A stretch of 64,000 nucleotides of DNA, from contig CAYFIB010000010.1 of assembly GCA_964342855.1 (NCBI GenBank), positions 1 to 64,000 of the forward strand. Reading direction: 5' to 3'. Below the pieces are notes generated by a model. It did no database searches. It had not been told where the DNA came from and saw nothing but the letters and a program-made list of their open reading frames with translations. Origin of the DNA: JBCBJX01 sp964342855 (lineage in GTDB: Bacteria; Pseudomonadota; Alphaproteobacteria; Caulobacterales; Parvularculaceae). The first letter of the stretch is position 1. Each line of letters starts with the position of its first letter. Positions 7,596 through 16,219 of this stretch are shown piece after piece. A program made the position numbers and the translations under genes.

Positions 7596-9272
7596 ATGAA
7601 AATCTTCGAATTATTGAATAAAACCGCAGCGGTCAGCGGTCTTGGCCTCGCGCTGCTCGCAGCCGCCTGCAGCCAGGGCGGCGGCGGGTCCAATCCTGTC
7701 GTACCGCCAACCGGTGGCGGTAGCGGCGGAACAAGCCCCGTCTGGACGCAAGGGACGTTCGTCGCATCAAGCCAGTTCGAACAACGATGCGAGAACCCGC
7801 GCTCCGGAGTCGATATCGAAGGCACTCCGTTTCCGGACGTTCAGGGTTCGCTGGCGCATGAGCTCTTCTGGCTCCGGTCGTGGACGAATGAAACCTATCT
7901 CTGGAACGACGAGGTCGTCGATCGAAATCCGAACACTTTCAGTGATCGCCTAGCATATTTTGCCGTTCTGAAGACGGACGAAATTACTGCGTCAGGCAAA
8001 GAAAAAGACGACTTCCATTTCAGCGAGCCCACGGAAGACTTTCTGGAAGCGCGCAACTCCGCGCCGCGCTCCGGCTACGGCGTGCGCTACATCGCGATCC
8101 GCACCGCGCCACCGCGTGATTTCCGCATCGGCTACACCGAGGCCGGGTCGCCGGCCGAAGCGCTGTCCGGCGGCCTGCCCAGCTTCCAGCGCGGCGCGCG
8201 CATTCTGGAGGTCGACGGGGTCGATCTCGTGAACGCCGGCTCGTCCGCAGCCGTCAACGCGCTGAACGCCGGGCTCTTCCCCGCGACGGCTGGCGAAACG
8301 CACACCTTCCTCGTGCGGGAGACTGATGGAACGGAGCGGACCGTCTCCGTCACCTCGGCGGACGTGACGCAGGACCCGGTTCGCCTCACCTCCGTCATCA
8401 ACACGCCGACAGGCGATGTCGGCTACATCCTTTTCAACACGTTCAGTCCGTTCTCGTCGGAAGAAGCGATCGTCGACGCGATCTCCGCAATGGACACGGC
8501 GGGCGTCTCCGATCTCGTGCTTGACCTGCGCTATAACGGCGGCGGCCTCCTCGCGATCGCCGCGCAACTCTCCTACATGGTCGCCGGCGACACGCCGACG
8601 GTCGGGCGTGTCTTTGAAAATCTTCAGTTCAACGCCGATGCGGGCGGCGTGAACCCGGTGACCGGTTCGTCGAACAACGCCGTGCCGTTCTATTCGACCG
8701 GGCTCGGATTTTCCGTCACCAACGGCGTCCCGCTCGACACTCTCGACCTGCCGCGCGTGTTCATTCTGACGACAGGGGACACATGCTCCGCGAGCGAGGC
8801 CGTGGTGAACGGCCTGCGCGGCATCGGGATCGAAGTAATACTCATCGGCGAGCGGACATGCGGGAAACCGTTCGGCTTCTACCCGACCGATAACTGCGGC
8901 GAGACCTATTACACGATCCAGTTTCAGGGCGTGAACGACGCGGGCTTCGGCGACTACGCCGACGGTTTCGTGCCGACCAACTCCACCGCGCCCTTCGGCG
9001 TGCGCACGCCCGGCTGCTCGGTCGAGGACGATCTGACGACGCCGCTCGGCGACCCGACCGAAGGTTTGCTCGCAGCGGCGTTGCAGTTCCGCGAAGACGG
9101 CTCGTGTCCGCCGCCGGCGTCCAGCTCCAGCCCGGGCGTCATCACGCTTTCGGCTTCGGTTCGCGCGGAAGGCGTCGAAATGGACAGTCTCGCCCGGGCG
9201 CGCGAGCTGATCCTCACCAACCGCGATCTGCGGATGCCGAACGAAAGCGCCGAGCCGTGGTCGGAGCATTGA
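7596..9272 (+). CDS. S41 family C-terminal-processing-type protease, lipoprotein
   Basis: This 558-residue S41 serine protease probably acts in the periplasm, anchored to a membrane. The start at 7596 gives a lipoprotein signal (LALLAAACSQ), then a Gly/Pro-rich linker. A PDZ-like domain (about 140-240, with RGARILEVDGVDLV) and the tail-protease core with VLDLRYNGGGLL follow. The nucleophile region is TGDTCSASEAVVNG (about residues 394-407), followed by a lysine in GERTCGKPFGF. Extra cysteines near the active site may form disulfides. It overlaps the downstream lipoprotein gene, suggesting a two-gene unit. Substrates are unknown. Confidence 0.88.
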   Translation: MKIFELLNKTAAVSGLGLALLAAACSQGGGGSNPVVPPTGGGSGGTSPVWTQGTFVASSQFEQRCENPRSGVDIEGTPFPDVQGSLAHELFWLRSWTNETYLWNDEVVDRNPNTFSDRLAYFAVLKTDEITASGKEKDDFHFSEPTEDFLEARNSAPRSGYGVRYIAIRTAPPRDFRIGYTEAGSPAEALSGGLPSFQRGARILEVDGVDLVNAGSSAAVNALNAGLFPATAGETHTFLVRETDGTERTVSVTSADVTQDPVRLTSVINTPTGDVGYILFNTFSPFSSEEAIVDAISAMDTAGVSDLVLDLRYNGGGLLAIAAQLSYMVAGDTPTVGRVFENLQFNADAGGVNPVTGSSNNAVPFYSTGLGFSVTNGVPLDTLDLPRVFILTTGDTCSASEAVVNGLRGIGIEVILIGERTCGKPFGFYPTDNCGETYYTIQFQGVNDAGFGDYADGFVPTNSTAPFGVRTPGCSVEDDLTTPLGDPTEGLLAAALQFREDGSCPPPASSSSPGVITLSASVRAEGVEMDSLARARELILTNRDLRMPNESAEPWSEH

Positions 9273-9622
9273 GAAGCCTCGGCCTCGCGGCGGGGCTGAC
9301 CGTCGCCGCCTGCGCGTCCTCGGCGGCGGACGCGCCGGCGGTTCTCGTCTCGGCGGACGATGAGACGCTGCTGGCGGTCGCCGCCGCCATCGCCGAGGCG
9401 CGGGGAACTGCTCGCGTCGAGTTCGGTGCGGGCGATCCGACGGAAACGGCGAGCCTCGCCGTCCTGCCGCCGCGTCCCGGCCCGAAAGAAGACCGCAGTC
9501 TCGCCGCGCCGACGATCTACGACATTGTCCTGCGCGGGGAGACCTGCCTCCTCATCGAAAAAGAGACGGGGACGGAGATCATCCTCCCCGAGCCCGTCTC
9601 CTGCCGTCCGCTCAACGACTGA
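9257..9622 (+). CDS. small predicted lipoprotein, unknown function
   Basis: I do not recognise this family. The frame begins at GTG 9257, overlapping the end of the S41 protease gene by 16 nt, and encodes 121 residues. The N terminus is a lipoprotein signal (LRSLGLAAGLTVAACASS, lipobox VAAC). The rest is a small alpha/beta-looking domain with one further cysteine (ETCLLIEKETGTEI). A TTG at 9269 is an alternative start. Tight coupling suggests it works with the protease, perhaps as an inhibitor or partner (inference only). Confidence 0.6.
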   Translation: MVGALRSLGLAAGLTVAACASSAADAPAVLVSADDETLLAVAAAIAEARGTARVEFGAGDPTETASLAVLPPRPGPKEDRSLAAPTIYDIVLRGETCLLIEKETGTEIILPEPVSCRPLND

Positions 9623-9662
9623 CGGCTTGGGCGCAAGTCGTTTCCGGCGCTAACATGGCGTC

Positions 9663-10904
9663 ATGACCGCTGAAGCCGCCCGTTCCGCAGCCAGATCCAA
9701 GCGCCGCTTCGCCTTCGGGCCTGGCGCGCTGGTCGCCGCGGCGTTCATCGGCCCCGGCACGGTGACGACGGCGACGGTCGCGGGCGCGAATTTCGGCTTC
9801 GTGCTCGTCTGGACGCTCGCCATCGCGACGGGCGCGACGATCATTCTGCAGGATATGGCCGCCCGCCTCGGCGCCGGCGCGCGCCTCGGTCTCGGCGAGG
9901 CGCTCGTCGCGGGGGCGGGACCGCGCCCCATCCGCTACGCCGCCGCGCTCCTCGTCTTCGCCGCCCTCGCCATCGGCAACGCCGCTTATGAGGCGGGAAA
10001 TCTCGCGGGCGGCGCGCTCGGCGCGGCGGAGCTTCTCGGTACGGAGCGAAAGCCCGCCGTCGCGGGGCTCGCCCTCCTCGCCGGGGCCGCGCTGCTTTTC
10101 GGACGCTACCGCGTTCTTGAACGTATCCTGATCGCCCTCGTGCTCCTCATGAGCCTTGCGTTCGCCGCAAGCGCCGTCCTTGCTCGCCCGGATCTCGGGG
10201 CCCTCGCCACGGGGCTCGTTCCGCGGATCCCTGATGGCGGCGTCCTCGCGGCGGCGGCGCTGGTCGGCACCACCGTCGTTCCCTACAATCTCTTTCTTCA
10301 CGCCGCCGCCGCGCGCGAGCGCTGGGCCGACGCCTCCGGCGTCGCCGAAGCGCGGGCCGACACCATGGTCTCTATCGGCCTCGGCGGCCTCATCTCCATC
10401 CTGGTGCTGACCACCGCCGCGGCGATGCTGTTCGGCACCGGGGCCGAGGTGTCGAACGCCGCGGACATGGCGCGGGCGCTTGAGCCCGCCGCCGGCCCGC
10501 TTGCGGGCGCGCTCGTCGGGCTCGGACTGCTGGCCGCCGGGTTCACCTCCGCCGTCACTGCGCCGCTCGCGACCGGGTACGCCATCAGCGAGATCGCGCC
10601 TATTACGGACGACCGCGCCAAGGCGCGCCTCCAGAAAGGCGTCGCCCTCGCCGTTCTCCTCATCGGCGCCGCGACGGCGCTTCTCGATATCCGCCCCGTC
10701 TCCCTCATCCTCGTCGCGCAAGCCGCGAACGGCCTCCTCCTGCCCGTCATCGCGACCGTCCTCCTCCTCGTGATGAACCGCCGCGATCTTCTGGGCGACC
10801 ACGCCAACGGGCGCCTTGCGAACATTTTGGGCGGCGCGGTCGTTCTCTTCGCCTTCGCCCTCGGCGCGCGGGCGCTCCTGCGCGTCGCCGGAGTTTGGCC
10901 GTGA
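9663..10904 (+). CDS. Nramp-family transporter, YcsG-like, atypical motifs
   Basis: The 413-residue polytopic membrane protein has the Nramp (LeuT-fold) arrangement of about 11 hydrophobic helices. In canonical Nramp metal transporters helix 1 carries DPGN and helix 6 carries MPH. Here helix 1 reads GPGT (residues 30-33) and helix 6 VPYN (206-209), so the metal-coordinating Asp, Asn and Met are absent. Its stop overlaps the pxpA start by 4 nt and pxpBC follow. Bacillus subtilis ycsG next to ycsF/kipI/kipA is a known parallel. Context suggests uptake of 5-oxoproline or a related small molecule rather than a divalent metal, but this is inferred. Confidence 0.82.
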   Translation: MTAEAARSAARSKRRFAFGPGALVAAAFIGPGTVTTATVAGANFGFVLVWTLAIATGATIILQDMAARLGAGARLGLGEALVAGAGPRPIRYAAALLVFAALAIGNAAYEAGNLAGGALGAAELLGTERKPAVAGLALLAGAALLFGRYRVLERILIALVLLMSLAFAASAVLARPDLGALATGLVPRIPDGGVLAAAALVGTTVVPYNLFLHAAAARERWADASGVAEARADTMVSIGLGGLISILVLTTAAAMLFGTGAEVSNAADMARALEPAAGPLAGALVGLGLLAAGFTSAVTAPLATGYAISEIAPITDDRAKARLQKGVALAVLLIGAATALLDIRPVSLILVAQAANGLLLPVIATVLLLVMNRRDLLGDHANGRLANILGGAVVLFAFALGARALLRVAGVWP

Positions 10905-11641
10905 GCGCCGTCATTGATCTCAATGCGGACCTTGGCGAAGGCTGCGGATCCGACGCCGCGCTCCTTCAGCTCATCACCAGCTGCTCCATCGCCTGCGGCG
11001 GTCATACGGGCGACGCCGCGAGCATCGAGCGCGCCCTCGCCGACGGCGCGGAGGCGGGCGTCGCCCTCGGCGCGCACCCTTCCTACCCGGACCGCGCGGG
11101 CTTCGGGCGGACGAAAATCGACATCTCAAACGATGATCTCGCCGCATCGCTCCGACAGCAGATTGATGGGATCGCCGAGATCGCGACGCGGCTTGGCGTC
11201 CGCCTCTCCCACATCAAGCCCCACGGCGCGCTCTATCACGCCGCCGATGGGGACGCGGAAATCGCCTCGATGCTCGCCGAGCTCGCGCGCGATATCGACG
11301 CCGGGCTTTACGGCCCGCCGGGCGGCGCGCTGGCGCGGCGCGCAGACGCGTTCGCCGTTCCCTTCGCCGCCGAAGGTTTCGCGGACCGCGGCTATCGACC
11401 CGACGGTCGGCTCCTGCCGCGCGGCGAACCGGGCGCGACGCTCGCGGCCGACGCCGCCGCTTCGCAGGCGCTCGCCATCGCGCGCGGCGAGACGATTGAA
11501 ACCTCAGACGGCGCCACCATTCGCATCGCCGCACGCACCATCTGTCTGCATGGGGATGACCCGCACGCTCTCGCCAACGCCTGCGCCGTGCGATCCGCCC
11601 TCGATGCGGCGGGGGTGACGCTGAAGGCGCCCTTCGCATGA
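10901..11641 (+). CDS. pxpA: 5-oxoprolinase subunit PxpA (LamB/YcsF family)
   Basis: PxpA, with PxpB and PxpC, forms the ATP-dependent 5-oxoprolinase that opens pyroglutamate to glutamate and repairs this damage product. The 246-residue protein has the family landmarks DLNADLGEG near the start, SIACGGHTGD, GAHPSYPDRAGFGR, HIKPHGALYH and the C-terminal TICLHGDDPHA. The GTG at 10901 is chosen because it overlaps the upstream stop (GTGA) and starts the protein just before the conserved N terminus; an upstream TTG at 10895 is possible. It is translationally coupled on both sides. Confidence 0.94.
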   Translation: MSAVIDLNADLGEGCGSDAALLQLITSCSIACGGHTGDAASIERALADGAEAGVALGAHPSYPDRAGFGRTKIDISNDDLAASLRQQIDGIAEIATRLGVRLSHIKPHGALYHAADGDAEIASMLAELARDIDAGLYGPPGGALARRADAFAVPFAAEGFADRGYRPDGRLLPRGEPGATLAADAAASQALAIARGETIETSDGATIRIAARTICLHGDDPHALANACAVRSALDAAGVTLKAPFA

Positions 11642-12261
11642 GCGCCGTCGCCCGCATCGCCGACGACGTTCTCTCCGTCCGCATGCGCAGCCCCGCGCAC
11701 GCGCAGGCGGGCGCCGATGCGCTGGCGCCGCTCGACGGGGTCATCGACATCGCGCCCGGCATGGAGAGCCTCGCGCTTCTCTTCGATCCGTTGACGGCGG
11801 ATATATCGACCCTGAAGGCGGCGCTTCTCCGCGCCGCGGGCGCGCCTGAACCCGAAGCGGCGGCGGGCCCGATCATTAAGATCCCCGTCGCCTATGGCGG
11901 CGACGCAGGGCCGGACCTTGAGGCCGTTGCAGCGGAGGCGGGCCTTTCGGCGCGCGATGTGATCGACCGCCACCTCGCCCGCCTACTGAACGTCGACATG
12001 CTCGGCTTCACGCCGGGCTTCGCCTATCTCGGCGGGCTCGACCCGCGTCTCGCCGTCTCCCGCCTCGCGACGCCGCGCGCCCATTTGCCCGCGGGCTCCA
12101 TCGGCGTCTGCGGCGGCCAGACCGGGCTCTATGCGCTCGCCGGCCCCGGCGGCTGGAAGATCATCGGTCGGACGAACATGAAACTGTTCGACCCGGACGC
12201 CGATCCGCCTTTCGTCGTGCGCCCCGGCATGCGCGTCCGCTTCAAAGAAGCGCGCACGTGA
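11638..12261 (+). CDS. pxpB: 5-oxoprolinase subunit PxpB (KipI family)
   Basis: This is the 207-residue KipI-type subunit of the PxpABC 5-oxoprolinase. The conserved blocks GFTPGFAYLGGLD, PRAHLPAGSIGVCGGQTG and ALAGPGGWKIIGRT are present and cover the cyclophilin-like C-terminal domain. The Bacillus homologue KipI was first described as an inhibitor of sporulation kinase KinA, but in proteobacteria the enzymatic role is the supported one. It overlaps both pxpA and pxpC by 4 nt, so the three subunits are made in a coupled fashion. Confidence 0.93.
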   Translation: MSAVARIADDVLSVRMRSPAHAQAGADALAPLDGVIDIAPGMESLALLFDPLTADISTLKAALLRAAGAPEPEAAAGPIIKIPVAYGGDAGPDLEAVAAEAGLSARDVIDRHLARLLNVDMLGFTPGFAYLGGLDPRLAVSRLATPRAHLPAGSIGVCGGQTGLYALAGPGGWKIIGRTNMKLFDPDADPPFVVRPGMRVRFKEART

Positions 12262-13205
12262 GCCTTTACGTCGTACAGCCCGGCCCGCAGACCACGATAC
12301 AGGCGGGTCGTCGCGTCGGCGCGCGACGTTTCGGCGTGCCCGCGGCTGGGCCGGCGGACGGGCTCTCGCACGCTCTCGCCAATCGGCTCTGCGCGAACGC
12401 CGCCGAGGCGCCCGCGCTGGAGATCGCCCTCGGCGGCGCGCGCTTTCGCTTCAAGGCGCCGACGCGCTTTGCGATCACCGGCGCGCCCGCGGCCCTGTCG
12501 CTCAATGGCGCGCGCGTCGAGCCGCACCGGACTCAAACGGCGGCCGCGGGCGATGAGCTCACGATCGGCGGGGCCCAGGCCGGGGCGCGACTCTATCTCG
12601 CCGTCGCGGGCGGCTTTGACGCGACGACCTTTCTCGGCAGCAGCTCGACCTATCTCCCCGCAAGGCTCGGCGGCCATGACGGTAGGGCGCTCGCCGCCGA
12701 CGACCTGCTGCAGTTTGGCGACGAGGCTGCGGCGGGAGCAGACCTCGAAACGCCGCCGCCCCTGCGCCCGGTCATCGCCAACAGCTGGCTTCTCCGCGCG
12801 ACGCCGTCTGCGGATACGCCCGATCTGGAACCCGCCGCCCGAGAGGCGCTCTTTTCACAGACCTTCCGCGTCTCGCGCGCCGCCGACCGCATGGGCGTGC
12901 GGCTGGAGGGCGCGGCGCTCGCCCTGCGATCCGATGGCCGCATGCCGAGCGCCGCGGCGTTTCCGGGGCTTATCCAATGCCCCGCTGACGGGGCGCCGAT
13001 CATTCTTGGCGCAGACGCCCAGACCACCGGCGGCTACCCGCGCATCGCCGCAGTTATCCGCGCTGACCGGCACCTCATCGGGCAGTTGCGGCCGGGCGAC
13101 GCCGTTCGGTTTCTGGAAACAACGCCCGACGACGCGGTGAGCATTCTCCGCGAGAAGACACGCCTGATTGAGGCATTCGCCCCCGGCGCCCGCGCCCTAC
13201 TCTAA
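12258..13205 (+). CDS. pxpC: 5-oxoprolinase subunit PxpC (KipA/AHS2 family)
   Basis: The 315-residue AHS2-type subunit completes the PxpABC complex. Typical features are the N-terminal VVQPGPQTTIQAGRRVGAR and GVPAAGPADGLSHALANRL, the central segment YLAVAGGFD, and RMGVRLEGAAL, PADGAPIILGADAQTTGGYP and AVIRADRHLIGQLRPGD in the second half. It is the last gene of the coupled Nramp-like/pxpABC unit. Its stop overlaps the stop of a small convergent minus-strand reading frame. Confidence 0.93.
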   Translation: MSLYVVQPGPQTTIQAGRRVGARRFGVPAAGPADGLSHALANRLCANAAEAPALEIALGGARFRFKAPTRFAITGAPAALSLNGARVEPHRTQTAAAGDELTIGGAQAGARLYLAVAGGFDATTFLGSSSTYLPARLGGHDGRALAADDLLQFGDEAAAGADLETPPPLRPVIANSWLLRATPSADTPDLEPAAREALFSQTFRVSRAADRMGVRLEGAALALRSDGRMPSAAAFPGLIQCPADGAPIILGADAQTTGGYPRIAAVIRADRHLIGQLRPGDAVRFLETTPDDAVSILREKTRLIEAFAPGARALL

Positions 13206-13459
13206 AGAGGTGACGGCGGCGCACCTTTGCGCGGACGGTCCGATCCGGTGATGGCGTGACAGGCGAACGGATGGCGCCGGTCTTCCGGCGGCGGCGGAAC
13301 GGGCAGGCCGAGCGCGCGCAGGCGCCGAACGTCCGCCGCATCAATATACCCGCACCCGTAAACAGCGGTCGGCGAGGCGTCGAAGCCCGCCGCGACGAAC
13401 GCGACCGACACGGCGATGGCTGCAGCGACGGCGACCGGCTCTTTGCGCCGAAGGTTCAA
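13202..13459 (-). CDS. small exported protein candidate, TTG start
   Basis: I do not recognise a family. A TTG at 13459 is preceded at 7-nt spacing by GGAGG and opens an 85-residue frame with a basic start (NLRRKEP) and a hydrophobic signal-like segment (VAVAAAIAVSVAFVAAG). A short mature part follows with two cysteines (YGCGY, FACHAITG), a Pro-rich stretch (PVPPPPEDRRHP) and a basic tail. Its stop overlaps the pxpC stop convergently. It lies between pxpC and the cco promoter and could be a real secreted peptide or chance coding. Confidence 0.45.
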   Translation of the reverse strand: MNLRRKEPVAVAAAIAVSVAFVAAGFDASPTAVYGCGYIDAADVRRLRALGLPVPPPPEDRRHPFACHAITGSDRPRKGAPPSPL

Positions 13460-13530
13460 ATCCGCGCCTCCGCGTTCTGACAAATCATGCAAATCAGGGT
13501 CACCATGTCGCAGCGTGGGGTGATGCGTCT

Positions 13531-13544
13531 TTGACCGCAATCAA
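13531..13544. promoter_or_regulatory. FNR/FixK-type box upstream of ccoN
   Basis: TTGACCGCAATCAA matches the Crp/Fnr-family consensus TTGAT-N4-ATCAA at 9 of 10 half-site positions. It lies 75 nt before the ccoN start, a usual distance for an activating site near -41.5. A FixK-like regulator is encoded at 25906-26475 in the same region, so oxygen-responsive activation of the cbb3 operon is likely. Confidence 0.82.
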
Positions 13545-13619
13545 GGTCCGTCGCTCTGCAACGCAATACGAGGCTCTAAAGCCCTGAAATCCGGCCCTTA
13601 ACGCAGGAAGGCGCCCTTC

Positions 13620-15272
13620 ATGTCCAACGCACCGCTCACCGGCCACACCGCCAGCGGCCTCAAGACCGATGAAATCGTTTCCTTCATCGCGCTCTTTCTC
13701 GGCTCGCTGATCGCGATCTTCATGGCCGCCAACGCCATCGACGCGCCCATGCGGGCGCACGCCTACACGTTTCTCGGCGCCTTCGCGCTCGCGGCGTTCG
13801 CTCTCGTCCACCGAGCGACGGGGCCGCGCGAAGACGAAACGGGCTATATGTTCGGCGTCGTGAAGGCGGGCGTGTTCGCCTCGACCTTCTGGGGGATCGC
13901 GGGCTTCCTGGTCGGCGTCGTCATCGCGATGCAACTGGCGTTTCCGGAGTGGTTCTATTTCTCCGATTTCGGATGGACGAACTTCGGGCGCCTGCGGCCG
14001 CTGCACACCTCCGCCGTCATCTTCGCCTTCGGCGGCAACGTGCTGATCGCGACGTCCTTCTACGTCGTTCAGCGCACGACGGGCGCGCGGCTCTTCGGCG
14101 GCCTTCTCCCCTGGTTCGTTTTCTGGGGCTTCCAACTCTTCATCGTCGTCGCGGCGACCGGCTATCTCGCGGGCGTCACCCAATCGAAAGAGTACGCGGA
14201 GCCGGAATGGTACGCGGACATCTGGCTCACCCTCGTCTGGGTCGCTTATCTCCTCGTCTTCCTCGGCACCCTGTGGAAGCGCAAAGAACAGCACATCTAC
14301 GTCGCGAACTGGTTCTATCTCGCCTTCATCGTGACGGTGGCGATGCTGCACCTTGTCAATAACATGGCGATGCCTGTCTCGCTCTTCGGGTCGCGCAGCT
14401 ACTCCGTCTACGCTGGGGTGCAGGACGCGCTCATTCAGTGGTGGTACGGCCACAACGCGGTCGGCTTCTTCCTGACCGCCGGCTTCCTCGCCATCATGTA
14501 TTATTTTGTACCGAAGCAGGCGGGCCGTCCGGTCTGGTCCTACCGGCTCTCCATCGTCCATTTCTGGTCGCTGATCTTCATCTACATCTGGGCGGGTCCG
14601 CACCACCTGCACTACACGGCGCTGCCGGACTGGGCGCAGACCCTCGGCATGACGTTCTCGATCATGCTGTGGATGCCGTCCTGGGGCGGCATGATCAACG
14701 GGGTCATGACGCTCTCTGGCGCTTGGGACAAACTGCGGACCGACCCGATCATCCGCATGATGATCCTTTCCCTCGCCTTCTACGGCATGTCGACCTTCGA
14801 AGGCCCGCTCATGTCGGTCCGCGCGGTGAACTCGCTCTCGCACTACACGGACTGGGGCATCGGCCACGTGCACTCCGGCGCGCTCGGCTGGGTCGGCTTC
14901 ATCTCCTTCTCGGCGCTCTACTGCCTGACCAAGTGGCTGTGGAAACGCGAACGCTTCTACTCGACAGCGCTCATCGAGTGGCACTTCTGGGTCGCGACCC
15001 TCGGCATCGTCCTCTACATCACCTCGATGTGGGTCGGCGGCATCACGCAGGGCCTCAACTGGCGGCTCTATAACGAATACGGCTTCCTCGCCTATTCGTT
15101 CGTGGACACCGTTCGCGATCTCCACATCCCTTACATCATCCGGGCCTTCGGCGGCGTCCTCTACCTCGTCGGCGCCCTGATCATGGCCTACAACCTCTGG
15201 CGTACGGCCAAGGGCGACGTCTTTGAACCGCGCAAAGGCGCCGCTCCGGCCGCCCTCGCCGCCGCCGAATAG
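13620..15272 (+). CDS. ccoN: cytochrome cbb3 oxidase subunit I
   Basis: CcoN is the catalytic heme-copper subunit of the high-affinity proton-pumping cbb3 terminal oxidase in the cytoplasmic membrane. The 550-residue protein is slightly long, with an extended N-terminal region before the core. Heme and CuB ligands are visible in LHTSAVIFAFGGNVL, WWYGHNAVGFF, AGPHHLHYTALPDW and GHVHSGALGWVG, within about 12-14 transmembrane helices. It starts the ccoNOQP operon and is preceded by a FNR/FixK-type box, so expression should rise at low oxygen. Confidence 0.97.
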   Translation: MSNAPLTGHTASGLKTDEIVSFIALFLGSLIAIFMAANAIDAPMRAHAYTFLGAFALAAFALVHRATGPREDETGYMFGVVKAGVFASTFWGIAGFLVGVVIAMQLAFPEWFYFSDFGWTNFGRLRPLHTSAVIFAFGGNVLIATSFYVVQRTTGARLFGGLLPWFVFWGFQLFIVVAATGYLAGVTQSKEYAEPEWYADIWLTLVWVAYLLVFLGTLWKRKEQHIYVANWFYLAFIVTVAMLHLVNNMAMPVSLFGSRSYSVYAGVQDALIQWWYGHNAVGFFLTAGFLAIMYYFVPKQAGRPVWSYRLSIVHFWSLIFIYIWAGPHHLHYTALPDWAQTLGMTFSIMLWMPSWGGMINGVMTLSGAWDKLRTDPIIRMMILSLAFYGMSTFEGPLMSVRAVNSLSHYTDWGIGHVHSGALGWVGFISFSALYCLTKWLWKRERFYSTALIEWHFWVATLGIVLYITSMWVGGITQGLNWRLYNEYGFLAYSFVDTVRDLHIPYIIRAFGGVLYLVGALIMAYNLWRTAKGDVFEPRKGAAPAALAAAE

Positions 15273-15284
15273 GAGAAGAGGAAC

Positions 15285-16022
15285 ATGTTCAAGCACCACG
15301 GACTTCTGGAACGCTTCTCCGGCCTCCTTGTCGTCGCCATCCTCCTGGTCGTTTCCGTCGGCGGCCTCGTCGAAATCGCGCCGCTGTTCTATCTGGAATC
15401 GACCATTGAAGAGGTCGATGGCGTTCGTCCCTATACGCCGCTCGAACTCGCCGGGCGCGACATCTACATCCGCGAGGGCTGCTACACCTGCCACTCGCAG
15501 ATGGTCCGCCCCCTGCGCGACGAGGTGGAGCGCTACGGCCACTACTCCCTCGCGGCGGAGTCCATGTACGATCACCCCTTCCAGTGGGGCTCCAAGCGGA
15601 CGGGGCCTGACCTGGCCCGCGTCGGCGGCAAGTATTCCGATGCCTGGCACAAGCAGCACCTGATCGACCCGCGCTCCCTCGTCCCGGAATCGATCATGCC
15701 GCCCTACGCCTTTATCGCGGCCAAGGACCTCGACCTAACCGCCGTCGCCGGCAAGATGAAAGCCAACCGCATAGTCGGCGTTCCCTATACCGATGAGATG
15801 ATCGAGGCGGCCGTCTCGGACATCTACGTGCAGGTGAACAATCCGAACGCCTCCGGCTTCGACGCCTTCGAGGAGCGCTACCCGAACGCGGTCATCCGCG
15901 ATTTCGACGGCGATCCGCGTCGGGTCACGGAGATGGACGCTCTCGTCGCCTACCTGCAGATGCTCGGCACCATGGTCGATTTCTCCGCGTACGACCCTGA
16001 CGCCGCCGGCAACAACCGCTGA
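15285..16022 (+). CDS. ccoO: cytochrome cbb3 oxidase subunit II (monoheme c)
   Basis: CcoO is the membrane-anchored monoheme cytochrome c that feeds electrons to CcoN. The 245-residue protein has an N-terminal anchor helix (LLVVAILLVVSVGGLVEIA) and a periplasmic domain with the heme motif CYTCHSQM, typical of the family (REGCYTCHSQMVRP). Conserved downstream segments are GSKRTGPDLARVGGKYSD and PESIMPPYAF. It follows ccoN by 12 nt with a GGAGAAGAGG ribosome-binding site. Confidence 0.97.
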   Translation: MFKHHGLLERFSGLLVVAILLVVSVGGLVEIAPLFYLESTIEEVDGVRPYTPLELAGRDIYIREGCYTCHSQMVRPLRDEVERYGHYSLAAESMYDHPFQWGSKRTGPDLARVGGKYSDAWHKQHLIDPRSLVPESIMPPYAFIAAKDLDLTAVAGKMKANRIVGVPYTDEMIEAAVSDIYVQVNNPNASGFDAFEERYPNAVIRDFDGDPRRVTEMDALVAYLQMLGTMVDFSAYDPDAAGNNR

Positions 16023-16033
16023 GGAGAGTTCTC

Positions 16034-16219
16034 ATGTACGAAACGCTTTCCTCCTTCGCGCAGACGGGCGGACTTCTTCTATTCGTCGCCGCGTTCGCCC
16101 TCATCCTCGTCTACGCGCTCCTCCCCGGCTCGCGCGAAAAGTTCGCCGCCGCCGCGCATCTGACGCTCAACGAACCCCCGGAGCCCGACGCTTCCGACGA
16201 TCAGGAGTCCCGCACATGA
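16034..16219 (+). CDS. ccoQ: cbb3 oxidase small subunit CcoQ
   Basis: CcoQ is a small single-helix membrane subunit that stabilises the cbb3 complex. The 61-residue product has one transmembrane helix (GLLLFVAAFALILVYALLPG) followed by a short soluble tail with REKFAAAAHLTLNEPPEPD. It is preceded by GAGGAGAG and overlaps the ccoP start by 4 nt, as is usual in cco operons. Confidence 0.9.
   Translation: MYETLSSFAQTGGLLLFVAAFALILVYALLPGSREKFAAAAHLTLNEPPEPDASDDQESRT

Noticed and set aside
9612..10802. 396-codon minus-strand open frame opposite the Nramp-like gene
   Set aside because: Very Glu/Arg/Gly-rich, no domain, and it lies opposite a coherent polytopic membrane protein.
13500..15659. 719-codon minus-strand open frame opposite ccoN and ccoO
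   Set aside because: Shadow of the cbb3 genes; highly charged, no recognisable domain, no ribosome-binding site.
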